A stretch of 12,332 nt of DNA, taken from the NCBI GenBank assembly GCA_943331855.1, contig CALQNE010000083.1, positions 1-12,332 of the forward strand, read 5' to 3'. Below the pieces are notes generated by a model that did no database searches, had not been told where the DNA came from, and saw nothing but the letters and a program-made list of their open reading frames with translations. Below are positions 1 through 6,855 of the stretch, one piece after another. The position numbers and the translations under genes were made by a program. Within the stretch, counting starts at the first letter, position 1, and each line of letters starts with the position of its first letter. This stretch comes from Bordetella parapertussis. GTDB taxonomy: Bacteria > Pseudomonadota > Gammaproteobacteria > Burkholderiales > Burkholderiaceae_B.

Positions 1-381
1 CACAGGTGGGCCATCGCCTTCTGTCGGTTTAAAAACGAGCTTAACCTTTTGTCCAATCTTCAGTGCTGCCAAATCACAGTCGACGATCTGCGTCATCATT
101 GTGACGCCTTCTTCTAGTGTGACGTAGGCGATGCAATAAGGATTGGGATTGCCCCGCTGCATGACGCTTAACGAGTAAATCACGCCTTTGCCCGAGCCTT
201 CTTTCCATTCGGTTTCACCGAAACAGAAGGGGCACAGTGTGCGTGGATACCAGTGAGGTTTTTTGCACGAAGTGCAATGTTTGACCAGAAACTTACCGGT
301 TCGTGCCGCATCCCAAAAGGGTTCGTTGCCGGGTTCTTTGGCGGGTGCGGGTATTGGGTTGGGTTGATACATCATAGTCAT
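1..381 (-). CDS. DUF35 Zn-ribbon/OB-fold acyl-CoA-binding partner protein (partial, C-terminus off the left edge)
   Basis: The reading frame is open from an ATG at 381 to base 1, giving 127 residues without a stop, so the C-terminus is missing. The N-terminal part carries a rubredoxin-like zinc ribbon, C36-x2-C39 and C50-x2-C53, with the motif CPFC. It is followed by a beta-rich OB-fold segment (about residues 60-127) with the pattern GxVYS-like 'GVIYSLSVMRRG' and 'PYCIAYVTLEEG'. This is the layout of the DUF35 family, whose members bind and stabilise a thiolase-fold partner and are thought to hold its acyl-CoA substrate. The partner is encoded immediately upstream: its stop codon ends two bases before this ATG. 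A GGAG sits 11 bases before the start, inside the thiolase gene. Other in-frame ATGs follow at codons 3 and 4, so the exact start is open by a few residues. Family assignment is firm; the substrate is not visible. Confidence 0.9.
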   Translation of the reverse strand, partial: MTMMYQPNPIPAPAKEPGNEPFWDAARTGKFLVKHCTSCKKPHWYPRTLCPFCFGETEWKEGSGKGVIYSLSVMQRGNPNPYCIAYVTLEEGVTMMTQIVDCDLAALKIGQKVKLVFKPTEGDGPPV

Positions 382-383
382 GA

Positions 384-1553
384 TTATGCACGCTCCAAAA
401 TCAGGGTTGCACTGCCGTGACGCGCGCCAAGCAGGCCGCCGGTGCCGTGGGCTAAGGCGAGGTCGCAGTTTTTAACTTGTACGGCCGGGTGAGCTTCGCC
501 GCGCAATTGGCGCACGGCCTCAATCACCTTGGTGATGCCACCGCGGTTTGCGGGGTGGTTGTTGCACAAGCCACCGCCATCGGTATTGAAAGGTAATTTG
601 CCAACGCCTGAAATCAGGTTGCCATCAGAGACAAATTTTCCGCCTTCACCTTTTTTGCAGAAGCCAAGGTCTTCAAGTTGCATCAAGACCGTAATGGTGA
701 AACTGTCATAGATTGAGGCGTATTTGATATCTTGTGGGGTCAGACCGGCTTCGGCGAAGGCGGCCGCACCCGAGGCACGTGCGCCCGAGTAGGTGAGGTC
801 GACGTGCCCACCTAATTGGCCTTTCAGCGCTTCACCAGCGCCACGCACTTTGACGAGCGGGCGCTTAAGTGATTTTGCAATATCAGGATGTGCAACGATC
901 AGTGCGCCACCGCCATCACTAACCACACAGCAATCCAAGCGGTGAAGTGGGGTCGAAACGAGTGGTGAATTGACGACATCTTCAACCGTCACCACATCGC
1001 GCAGCATGGCATGAGGATTGTGCTGTGCGTGATGCGAGGCAGCGACTTTAATCCAGGCGAGTTGCTCAGCCGTAGTGCCGTATTCGTACATGTGGCGTGC
1101 GGCAACCATCGCATAGCTATTGACTGTTACGGGGCCGAAGGGGCCTTCAAAAGGCACGTCAGGGATATCGACGCCCCAGCTACGGGGTTGCATACCTGAA
1201 GAGCCTGCCGAGCGTGGACGACCGGCCAATGTGATGAGTGCAATCTTGCATTTGCCCGCAGCAATCGCTTGTGCAGCGTGCGATACGTGGATCAAATAAG
1301 AACAGCCACCTGTTTCGGTTGAGTCGACATGGCTCAAATTGGTGAGCCCCATGTAGTCGGCCATATTGAGCATGCCCAAACCAGGTGCATCGCCCGCGCA
1401 GTAGTACCCGTCGATATCGCTGAGCGATAAACCAGCATCGGCGAGCGCGCCTTTGGCAGACTCGGCGTGGATTTGCGCCACCGATTTATCGGGTGCTTTG
1501 CGGGTAGGGTGCTCGTAGGCACCGACGATATAAGCTTTGTCTCGTATTGTCAT
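384..1553 (-). CDS. Thiolase-fold protein of the SCP-x/lipid-transfer class (acetyl-CoA acetyltransferase-like)
   Basis: This 389-residue protein is full length for the SCP-x-type thiolase family. Recognisable parts are the N-terminal 'YIVGAYEHPTR', the segment TETGGC84SYLIHVSHAAQAIAAG where thiolases place the active-site loop, 'DGGGALIV' (213-220), and the C-terminal active-site loops NNHPANRGG (331-339) and AHGTGG (368-373). The last of these replaces the CxG loop of biosynthetic thiolases. Cys84 is near the nucleophile position, but from memory close relatives carry Ser there, so it need not be catalytic. Members paired with a DUF35 protein include non-condensing retro-aldolases of the Ltp2/ChsH2 kind, which cleave acyl-CoA side chains, as well as uncharacterised acyltransferases. 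The DUF35 gene follows by two bases, so the two are almost certainly co-translated and form a complex. Substrate is unknown. The ATG start fits the conserved N-terminus, although no clear Shine-Dalgarno precedes it. Confidence 0.88.
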   Translation of the reverse strand: MTIRDKAYIVGAYEHPTRKAPDKSVAQIHAESAKGALADAGLSLSDIDGYYCAGDAPGLGMLNMADYMGLTNLSHVDSTETGGCSYLIHVSHAAQAIAAGKCKIALITLAGRPRSAGSSGMQPRSWGVDIPDVPFEGPFGPVTVNSYAMVAARHMYEYGTTAEQLAWIKVAASHHAQHNPHAMLRDVVTVEDVVNSPLVSTPLHRLDCCVVSDGGGALIVAHPDIAKSLKRPLVKVRGAGEALKGQLGGHVDLTYSGARASGAAAFAEAGLTPQDIKYASIYDSFTITVLMQLEDLGFCKKGEGGKFVSDGNLISGVGKLPFNTDGGGLCNNHPANRGGITKVIEAVRQLRGEAHPAVQVKNCDLALAHGTGGLLGARHGSATLILERA

Positions 1554-1590
1554 GGGTCGTTGTGTTTATCAAGAGTCAATAAAATAGGGC

Positions 1591-1605
1591 TGAGTGAATC
1601 ACTCA
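1591..1605. repeat. Perfect inverted repeat in the gap upstream of the thiolase gene
   Basis: TGAGTG-AAT-CACTCA has 6-base arms and a 3-base centre. It lies in the 107-base gap (1554-1660) between the end of the DUF423 gene and the start of the thiolase gene, both on the minus strand. Read on the minus strand it is followed by GCCCTATTTTATT, so it could be a weak terminator for the DUF423 gene. Its place about 40 bases before the thiolase ATG also suits an operator. The sequence does not decide between these, and chance remains possible. Confidence 0.3.
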
Positions 1606-1660
1606 CCAAGTAGCTTTTTACCATTGATGCGAGCTTGCGTGTGGCGAGGCAGGGGTTGAC

Positions 1661-2050
1661 CTAGGTTTTAGGGGTAGGGCGCCACAGCGCTGAAACCGCT
1701 AGCATGAGCCAGCCGAGCATTAAGGTGATCCCGCCTGCTGGGGCCACTGCGCCAAGCGCTGGGAGTGAAAACAAGTATTTGAGCTCAATTGCACCGCAAA
1801 ACCCCAGAATGCCAATTAACAAGAGGATGCGCGCTGCAGCCGCAAGCTTGCCTGGTAAGTTTGCGGCATACAGTAAAACGACCGCGTGAATGAGCTGATA
1901 AAGTGAGGCGCGTGGATCGTTTAGGGCATGCGCTGCGATGGCACCCAACGCCACTGCGCTCAGGCCCAATAAAGCCGCCAGCACAATCCAGAGCGAGGGA
2001 TTAACCTGCTGAGGTTCGGCGTTTTGATCATCTGGGCAAAGTCGTGACAT
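1661..2050 (-). CDS. DUF423 (YgdD/TMEM256-like) small inner-membrane protein
   Basis: The protein has 129 residues from the ATG at 2050. It is very hydrophobic, with about four membrane segments (roughly 18-41, 49-63, 70-88 and 95-122). Family signatures are GAIAAHAL (36-43, usually GAFGAHGL), LIHAVVLL (53-60), the 'ILLLIGILGFCGAIEL' segment and the C-terminal APAGGITLMLGWLMLA (103-118). These match DUF423, a widespread bacterial membrane family of unknown function with a usual length near 125. The frame stays open upstream to a GTG at 2098, but the ATG at 2050 gives the family length and avoids overlap with the divergent gene region. The hydrophilic N-terminal tail (1-17) is slightly longer than usual. 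It ends with TAG. No function can be inferred beyond membrane location. Confidence 0.85.
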   Translation of the reverse strand: MSRLCPDDQNAEPQQVNPSLWIVLAALLGLSAVALGAIAAHALNDPRASLYQLIHAVVLLYAANLPGKLAAAARILLLIGILGFCGAIELKYLFSLPALGAVAPAGGITLMLGWLMLAVSALWRPTPKT

Positions 2051-2185
2051 GATTTGTGTACAAAAAAGAGAAGAAAGTGCGCGCGAGGTCGCGACCACGC
2101 ATTATCGGTAAAATAACAGGCTTGCGGCAGGATTGTTGCCGAAGGGCGGCGCTGGGTTGCGGCCTTAAAATTCAAATAATGAGTC

Positions 2186-2191
2186 AAAAGG
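2186..2191 (+). promoter_or_regulatory. Ribosome binding site choosing the lipoprotein start
   Basis: AAAAGG lies five bases before the ATG at 2197. Upstream in-frame ATGs, at 2056 and 2179, have no comparable sequence in front of them. Only the ATG at 2197 places a normal-length signal peptide before the lipobox, so this site and the protein logic agree. Confidence 0.6.
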
Positions 2192-2196
2192 TTGGT

Positions 2197-2625
2197 ATGG
2201 GGATCAAACTAAAGTGGGTTTCGGTCATGGCAGCGTTTCTTGTCACGGGCTGTATCGGCATTGATACTAAAACATCACCTAAAGATACCTTTGTATTGCC
2301 GCGTGCATACCAAGAGTTGTATCAACTTGCGAAATTGCAGGTGCAGCAATGCTGGAGCGATGATGGCGAACTCCCCGTTAAGGGCCAGCTTGATCCTGCG
2401 ACGCGCACCGCGCAAGTCTGGGTAGTCGGTGGCGTTGGAGGTGCTCGCTACGGGCAGATTGATATCCGTGCCTTAGACGATAAAAACTCTGAAATCACAA
2501 CGTATGCGGTGGACGTGAATATTTGGAATCGTGCTTCGGTTGCTGCGGTGCGTGAAGCGCTGCAATTTGGTGTGCCGTCGTGTTCAACTTATATGCCCAG
2601 TGTTCGCACACCCAGCAAAAAGTAG
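2197..2625 (+). CDS. Small outer-envelope lipoprotein of unrecognised family
   Basis: From the ATG at 2197 the protein has 142 residues. A short positively charged N-terminus (MGIKLKW) is followed by a hydrophobic stretch and the lipobox LVTGC, with the lipidated cysteine at position 19. This is a clear signal peptidase II signal, predicting a mature lipoprotein of about 124 residues. The residue after Cys is Ile, not Asp, so nothing indicates inner-membrane retention. The mature part has two further cysteines ('QQCWSD' and 'PSCSTY') that could form a disulfide, a Gly-rich turn 'WVVGGVGGARYGQ', and no motif I can assign. The frame is open back to 2056, but that longer form would bury the signal peptide 47 residues in. 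It is divergent from the DUF423 gene and followed by a possible terminator. I see a well-supported lipoprotein but no function. Confidence 0.8.
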   Translation: MGIKLKWVSVMAAFLVTGCIGIDTKTSPKDTFVLPRAYQELYQLAKLQVQQCWSDDGELPVKGQLDPATRTAQVWVVGGVGGARYGQIDIRALDDKNSEITTYAVDVNIWNRASVAAVREALQFGVPSCSTYMPSVRTPSKK

Positions 2626-2663
2626 TGAAGCTAATTGATGAACTAAGTCCTTTCGACAGAACT

Positions 2664-2692
2664 GGCGCGCATCCGAGCGCCTGATTCTTTTT
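2664..2692 (+). terminator. Possible weak rho-independent terminator after the lipoprotein gene
   Basis: GGCGC and GCGCC form a 5-base-pair stem around an 8-base loop, followed by TGATTCTTTTT. It lies 38 bases after the lipoprotein stop and before the thioesterase start. The short stem and interrupted T-run make it a weak candidate. If it leaks, the lipoprotein and thioesterase genes could share a transcript. Confidence 0.35.
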
Positions 2693-2717
2693 CTCACCAT
2701 TATTTAAAAAGCACATT

Positions 2718-3146
2718 GTGTCAGAACTGTTTGAACCATCAACCTATTTCGGTTTAGAGATTCCTTATCTAAAATTTCTGGGCGTTATCCCCGTGTTATG
2801 CAAAGACGACCGCGCAGTGACGCAGTTAAAAATTCGCGAAGATCTACTCAATAGTCGCCGTCATATCCATGGCGGCGCTCTCATGAGTTTGCTCGATTTC
2901 ACGCTCAGCGCAGCAGGTCGCTCTGTTGACCCCCTTGGTATGGGGATGGCAACCATCGATATCACGGTGAGTTGTATTGAACCCGCAATCACTGACTTGA
3001 CGATACAGGCACGTTGCCTGCGACGAGGATCATCGATTGCCTTTTGCGAAGGCGAGGTGCTAGACACTGAAGGCAAGTTGATTGCCAAAGCGTCTGCATC
3101 GTTTAAAGTCTTAAAAATTAAACGTCAGACTGAATCAGGCAACTGA
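2718..3146 (+). CDS. PaaI-like hotdog-fold acyl-CoA thioesterase
   Basis: This 142-residue protein is the normal length for a single hotdog domain. The diagnostic segment is N45...H51-G52-G53-ALMSLLD60. The HGG motif and the following Asp belong to the PaaI/YbgC-related thioesterases that hydrolyse acyl-CoA thioesters to free acid and CoA in the cytoplasm. Further hotdog strands are visible as 'MATIDITVSCIEPA' and 'IAFCEGEVLDTEGKLIAKASASFKV'. The start is a GTG at 2718; no ATG occurs in frame before residue 55, and the upstream sequence shows no strong Shine-Dalgarno, so translation may be modest. The gene converges on the YqeY gene with a 16-base gap and ends at a strong hairpin terminator. 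The acyl substrate (phenylacetyl-, medium-chain or other) cannot be told. The nearby thiolase/DUF35 pair also handles CoA esters, but it is on the other strand and a link is speculative. Confidence 0.87.
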   Translation: MSELFEPSTYFGLEIPYLKFLGVIPVLCKDDRAVTQLKIREDLLNSRRHIHGGALMSLLDFTLSAAGRSVDPLGMGMATIDITVSCIEPAITDLTIQARCLRRGSSIAFCEGEVLDTEGKLIAKASASFKVLKIKRQTESGN

Positions 3147-3153
3147 AACGTGT

Positions 3154-3181
3154 AGCGAAGCCTTAGCCAAGCTTCGCTTTT
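3154..3181 (+). terminator. Rho-independent terminator of the thioesterase gene, overlapping the end of the yqeY gene
   Basis: AGCGAAGC and GCTTCGCT form a perfect 8-base-pair stem around a 9-base loop, followed by TTTT on the plus strand. It begins 8 bases after the thioesterase stop. The right arm and part of the loop are the last codons and stop of the convergent minus-strand yqeY gene (TAA at 3165-3163). On the minus strand there is no T-run after the hairpin, so it should terminate mainly the plus-strand transcript. Confidence 0.65.
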
Positions 3182-3618
3182 ACCAGTGCCGACAGGGTCG
3201 ACATTTCGGCACGACCTGCGAGGGCCGGTTTTAAAATTGCCATGACTTTTCCCATCGCGGGGTTGCCTGTAATCCCTTGTGCTTGCACTTGAGCAACGGC
3301 AGCCTCAATGGCAGCATTGACTTCAGCATCTGTTGCAGCTTGTGGCAAAAATTCTTTCAGCACGACCATCTCGGCGGTTTCTTGTGCTGCGGTTTCAGTG
3401 CGGCCAGCTTGTTCGTAGGCTGCGATTGATTCGCGGCGCTGTTTGATTTGTTTCTCAATAATCGCAGTTACATCAGCATCCGTGACATCTTTGCGTTCAT
3501 CGATTTCTTTTTGTTTGATAGCTGCTTGCAGAAAGCGTAGGGTACCCAAACGCTCGCTGGCCTTTGCCCGCATGGCGTCTTTGACGGATTCTGCAATACG
3601 AAGTTTAAGGTCTGACAT
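3163..3618 (-). CDS. GatB/YqeY-domain protein
   Basis: The 151-residue protein is full length for the YqeY family, whose typical members have about 148 residues. It opens with a helical region, 'LKLRIAESVKDAMRAKASERLGTLRFLQAAIKQKEID', then 'IIEKQIKQRRESIAAYEQAGR', and closes with the tRNA-binding-type tail domain related to the GatB C-terminus ('EVNAAIEAAVAQVQAQGI', 'MGKVMAILKPALAGRAEMSTLSALVKAKLG'). The resemblance to GatB suggests tRNA or amidotransferase-related binding, but the bacterial YqeY role is not settled. In many proteobacteria the gene sits between rpsU and dnaG. Here neither is present, so it has moved away from that context. It follows dnaE2 on the same strand after 108 bases and probably has its own promoter. 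Confidence 0.93.
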   Translation of the reverse strand: MSDLKLRIAESVKDAMRAKASERLGTLRFLQAAIKQKEIDERKDVTDADVTAIIEKQIKQRRESIAAYEQAGRTETAAQETAEMVVLKEFLPQAATDAEVNAAIEAAVAQVQAQGITGNPAMGKVMAILKPALAGRAEMSTLSALVKAKLG

Positions 3619-3652
3619 AAAAGTAGCCCGCTAATCAAAAAGAAGAGCCATT

Positions 3653-3658
3653 AGTATA
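3653..3658 (-). promoter_or_regulatory. Candidate -10 box for the yqeY gene
   Basis: Read on the minus strand, the hexamer is TATACT in the context CTTTATACTAATGG, 34 bases before the yqeY ATG. No good -35 hexamer is visible at 16-18 bases upstream, so this is only a candidate sigma-70 site. It lies in the 108-base gap after dnaE2, where a separate promoter for yqeY would be expected. Confidence 0.3.
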
Positions 3659-3726
3659 AAGCCTGGGCACCGTCTATGAAAGGATGGCGTTTGTGGCGTT
3701 CGGCGCGCGAATCGGGCCGCGAGGGG

Positions 3727-6700
3727 TTAAAGCGTATGTTCGGCACCGATTTTTTCTAGCAATATTGAGTGATCCTCTAGACGCCCAACAAGCAAGTGCT
3801 GTATGCCTTGCAGATTTTGCCAAGTGCCAATCGCCGCTAATAACGACGCATGTAACAGCTCTCGGCGCTGACGGACTACAAGCTCAGGGCGCACAATCAG
3901 ATTGATGGATCCGGTTTCATCTTCGAGTGTGACAAACATCACCCCTTTGGCTGTTTGTGGACGCTGACGCATCGTCACGAGCCCGCAAGTGCGCGCCAAC
4001 CGCCCATGAGGATAGGAGGTCAACACGATTGCGGATGCAAAGCGTAACCGAGTGAAGGTTTGACGCAGTAAAGCCAAAGGATGTCGCCCAAGCGTAAATC
4101 CTAGGCGTTGATAATCGGTGACGATATCGTGTGCTTCTGACGGGGTCTGTAGCGTGGGGGATTCTGTTTCAAGTGGTTCAGCTTCGCGTAAAAGGCCTTT
4201 AGTGGCTGCACTCGCCGCGGCACTCCACGCGGCTAAGCGGCGATGTCCACTCAAGCTATGCAAAGCGCCCGCTAGAGCAAGTTGCTGTAAGACCGCTTGA
4301 GTGAGTTCGGCACGCTGACCAAGATCACGCACGTCCAGAAACCGTCCTGACTCACGTGCTTGAAGTAGTGCGTGTGCTGCGGCTTGCGATAAACCGACAA
4401 TCTGGTTTAAGCCTAAACGCACAGCGGGTCGGTTAAGCGGTAAGGTCGTGTCGGCTAGCATTTCAAGCGTGCATTCCCAGGCGCTTGCTTGCACATCAAT
4501 CGGCAAGAGCTGTACGCCGTGACGTCGCGCGTCTTGAATGAGTTGTGAAGGGGCATAAAAGCCCATCGGTTGTGCGTTCAGCAGTGAAGTTAAAAATGCT
4601 TCGGGTTCATGACATTTCAGCCAGGCACTGGCATATGCGAGCAGCGCAAAACTTGCGGCATGACTTTCTGGAAATCCATATTCGCCAAACCCCTCGATCT
4701 GTTTAAAAATCGTTTCGGCAAATTCAGGGGTATAGCCATGATTGAGCAAACCCGCAATGAGTTTTTGTCGAAATTGATCAATACCTCCTTTACGCCGCCA
4801 AGCCGCCATTGAGCGACGCAATTCATCGGCTTGACCGGCTGTAAAGCCCGCTGCGACCATGGCGATTTTCATCACCTGCTCTTGAAAAATTGGCACGCCA
4901 AGTGTCCGTTCAAGCACGGCACGGACTGCTCGATTCGGAAAGTCAATGGGCTCCAGACCTTGTCGTCTGCGTAAGTAAGGATGAACCATTCCGCCTTGAA
5001 TCGGACCTGGTCGCACGATGGCGACCTCGATCACTAAATCATAGAACGTGCGTGGTTTGAGACGCGGCAGCATCGACATTTGCGCACGTGATTCGATCTG
5101 AAAGACCCCGACCGTATCTGCAGCACAAATCATGTCATAGGTTGGGACATCATCATCCGGTATATCTTGCAAGCTAAAGTGGGGCAGGTTGCGACGCCAG
5201 GCCACCCATTGAAGACTACGACGAATTACGGTCAGCATCCCTAAAGCCAGAATGTCGACTTTTAATAAACCGACAGCATCCAGGTCGTTTTTATCCCACT
5301 GCACCACGCTACGTTCAGGCATTGCTGCATTTTCAATGGGTACAAGACGCGATAGTAAGCCTCGAGCAAGAACGAACCCCCCTGGGTGCTGAGAGAGGTG
5401 GCGTGGAAATCCCATTAACGCTTGCGCGAGTTCGGCCCATTGCTGTGTGACGACAGCTTCAGCGTCTAAGCCAGCCTGTGTGATGCGATTGATTAAATTT
5501 TGCTTTCCATCCCACGAACGGTGCGCTTGAGCAGCCTGATCAATGATGTACGCATCAATCCCCAGCGCGCGCCCCGTATCGCGTAACACACTGCGTGGGC
5601 GATACGAAGTGACGACAGCAGTGAGCGCTGCACGATGGCGGCCATATTTTTGATAAAGATATTGAATAACCTCTTCGCGCCGCTGGTGTTCAAAATCCAC
5701 ATCGATATCTGGAGGTTCATTGCGCTCGCGGCTAATAAAACGTTCGAATAGGGCATTGCCGTTTGCTGGGTTAACCGCTGTAATACCCAGGCAATAACAC
5801 ACAGCAGAATTCGCAGCAGATCCGCGTCCTTGACATAAAATTTGTCGCTGAACAGCAAACTGTACGAGATCATAGACCGTTAAAAAATAGGCTTCATAAC
5901 CTAGCTCTGTAATGAGCGAAAGTTCATGTTCAATTTGTGTTTTGACTTGAGGGGGAACGCCAGCAGGGTATCGTTTTGTTGCGCCTTGCCAGGTCTGCTC
6001 ATGTAAATATTGTGCGGCGCCATAACCTTTTGGTACGACTTCTTCAGGATATTCGTAACGCAATTCATCAAGACTGAATTGGCAACGTTCGGCAATGCAA
6101 ATCGTTTGTCGTAGCAGCTCGGGTTGATACAAGTTGCTTAAGCGCAGACGGGTGCGCAGATGCTGTTCTGCGTTCGATGCTAAAGAATAGCCGCATTGCG
6201 CAATTGTTTTTCGTAGGCGAATCGCTGCCAGAATATCGTGTAAAGCTTTGCGCGATCGCTTATGCATTTCAACCTGTCCGACCGCGACACAAGGGATGTT
6301 GTACGCTTGAGCCATAGCTTGAATCGCGTGTAATCGTGTTGTTTCTTGGGCGCGATGTAAGCGACTGATTGCAACCCAGCAACGATGTTCAAAAGTTTTC
6401 GCGAGCCACTGAATTTGAAGAGACAAGGTTTCAGGTGTGACATCATCTTGTGGAATCAAAATTGCTAAGCAACCTTCTGCCACGACGTCGTCAGGCCGTA
6501 AAAGATATTGTCCTTTTACGGCTTGCATACGTCCTCGTGTGATTAATTCGCACAAATTGCCGTAGCCCTCGCGGTGTTGCGCGAGTAGTACAACTTTGTA
6601 AGCGGGTTGATCAATTGGGTTGATACGCAGTTCAGTGCCAATCAATAAGCTTAAGTCTAATTTTTTAGCCTCAAGATGGGCCCGCACTACACCGGCCAAT

Positions 6701-6855
6701 GAACATTCATCGGTGATCGCCAGCGCGTGATAGCCTAAAGACGCTGCTTGTGCAACCAGACTTTCAGGCGATGAGGCTCCGCGTAAGAACGTAAAGTTTG
6801 ACAAGCAGTGCAGCTCGGCATAGCCAGGTAAGGCCCTAGTGATAGGGGCATTCAT
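3727..6855 (-). CDS. dnaE2: Error-prone DNA polymerase III alpha subunit DnaE2 (ImuC)
   Basis: This is the C-family polymerase of the SOS mutasome. It extends across DNA lesions and produces damage-induced mutations with ImuA and ImuB. From the ATG at 6855 it has 1042 residues, normal for DnaE2. In order it shows a PHP domain starting AELHCLSNFTFLRGAS; the polymerase core with GRGSAANS, the catalytic Asp pair in PDIDVDF (about residues 382-388) and the third Asp in KVDILALG; then helix-hairpin-helix/finger motifs 'IEGFGEYGFPESHAASFALLAY'; and a C-terminal OB fold ('GVMFVTLEDETGSINLIV'). All three catalytic aspartates are present. The PHP motif reads HCLS where replicative enzymes have HxHS, typical of proteobacterial DnaE2. 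The frame extends to a GTG at 6882, but the ATG at 6855 overlaps the imuB stop as TAATG and fits the family N-terminus (MNAPITRALPGYAELH). It is expressed from the LexA-controlled promoter upstream of imuA. Confidence 0.97.
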   Translation of the reverse strand: MNAPITRALPGYAELHCLSNFTFLRGASSPESLVAQAASLGYHALAITDECSLAGVVRAHLEAKKLDLSLLIGTELRINPIDQPAYKVVLLAQHREGYGNLCELITRGRMQAVKGQYLLRPDDVVAEGCLAILIPQDDVTPETLSLQIQWLAKTFEHRCWVAISRLHRAQETTRLHAIQAMAQAYNIPCVAVGQVEMHKRSRKALHDILAAIRLRKTIAQCGYSLASNAEQHLRTRLRLSNLYQPELLRQTICIAERCQFSLDELRYEYPEEVVPKGYGAAQYLHEQTWQGATKRYPAGVPPQVKTQIEHELSLITELGYEAYFLTVYDLVQFAVQRQILCQGRGSAANSAVCYCLGITAVNPANGNALFERFISRERNEPPDIDVDFEHQRREEVIQYLYQKYGRHRAALTAVVTSYRPRSVLRDTGRALGIDAYIIDQAAQAHRSWDGKQNLINRITQAGLDAEAVVTQQWAELAQALMGFPRHLSQHPGGFVLARGLLSRLVPIENAAMPERSVVQWDKNDLDAVGLLKVDILALGMLTVIRRSLQWVAWRRNLPHFSLQDIPDDDVPTYDMICAADTVGVFQIESRAQMSMLPRLKPRTFYDLVIEVAIVRPGPIQGGMVHPYLRRRQGLEPIDFPNRAVRAVLERTLGVPIFQEQVMKIAMVAAGFTAGQADELRRSMAAWRRKGGIDQFRQKLIAGLLNHGYTPEFAETIFKQIEGFGEYGFPESHAASFALLAYASAWLKCHEPEAFLTSLLNAQPMGFYAPSQLIQDARRHGVQLLPIDVQASAWECTLEMLADTTLPLNRPAVRLGLNQIVGLSQAAAHALLQARESGRFLDVRDLGQRAELTQAVLQQLALAGALHSLSGHRRLAAWSAAASAATKGLLREAEPLETESPTLQTPSEAHDIVTDYQRLGFTLGRHPLALLRQTFTRLRFASAIVLTSYPHGRLARTCGLVTMRQRPQTAKGVMFVTLEDETGSINLIVRPELVVRQRRELLHASLLAAIGTWQNLQGIQHLLVGRLEDHSILLEKIGAEHTL

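Noticed and set aside
2087..2096. Ten-base palindrome GGTCGCGACC near the DUF423/lipoprotein divergent region.
   Set aside because: It is short, GC-rich and within reach of chance, with no partner site or promoter element nearby.
2051..2098. GTG start at 2098 for the DUF423 protein.
   Set aside because: It adds 16 residues not expected for the family; the ATG at 2050 gives the usual length.
2125..2141. CGGCA/TGCCG hairpin upstream of the lipoprotein gene.
   Set aside because: A five-base stem without a T-run or conserved riboswitch features is not enough to call an element.
2056..2196. Longer plus-strand lipoprotein reading frame starting at 2056.
   Set aside because: It would place the signal peptide and lipobox 47 residues into the protein. 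The ATG at 2197 has a Shine-Dalgarno and gives a normal signal peptide.
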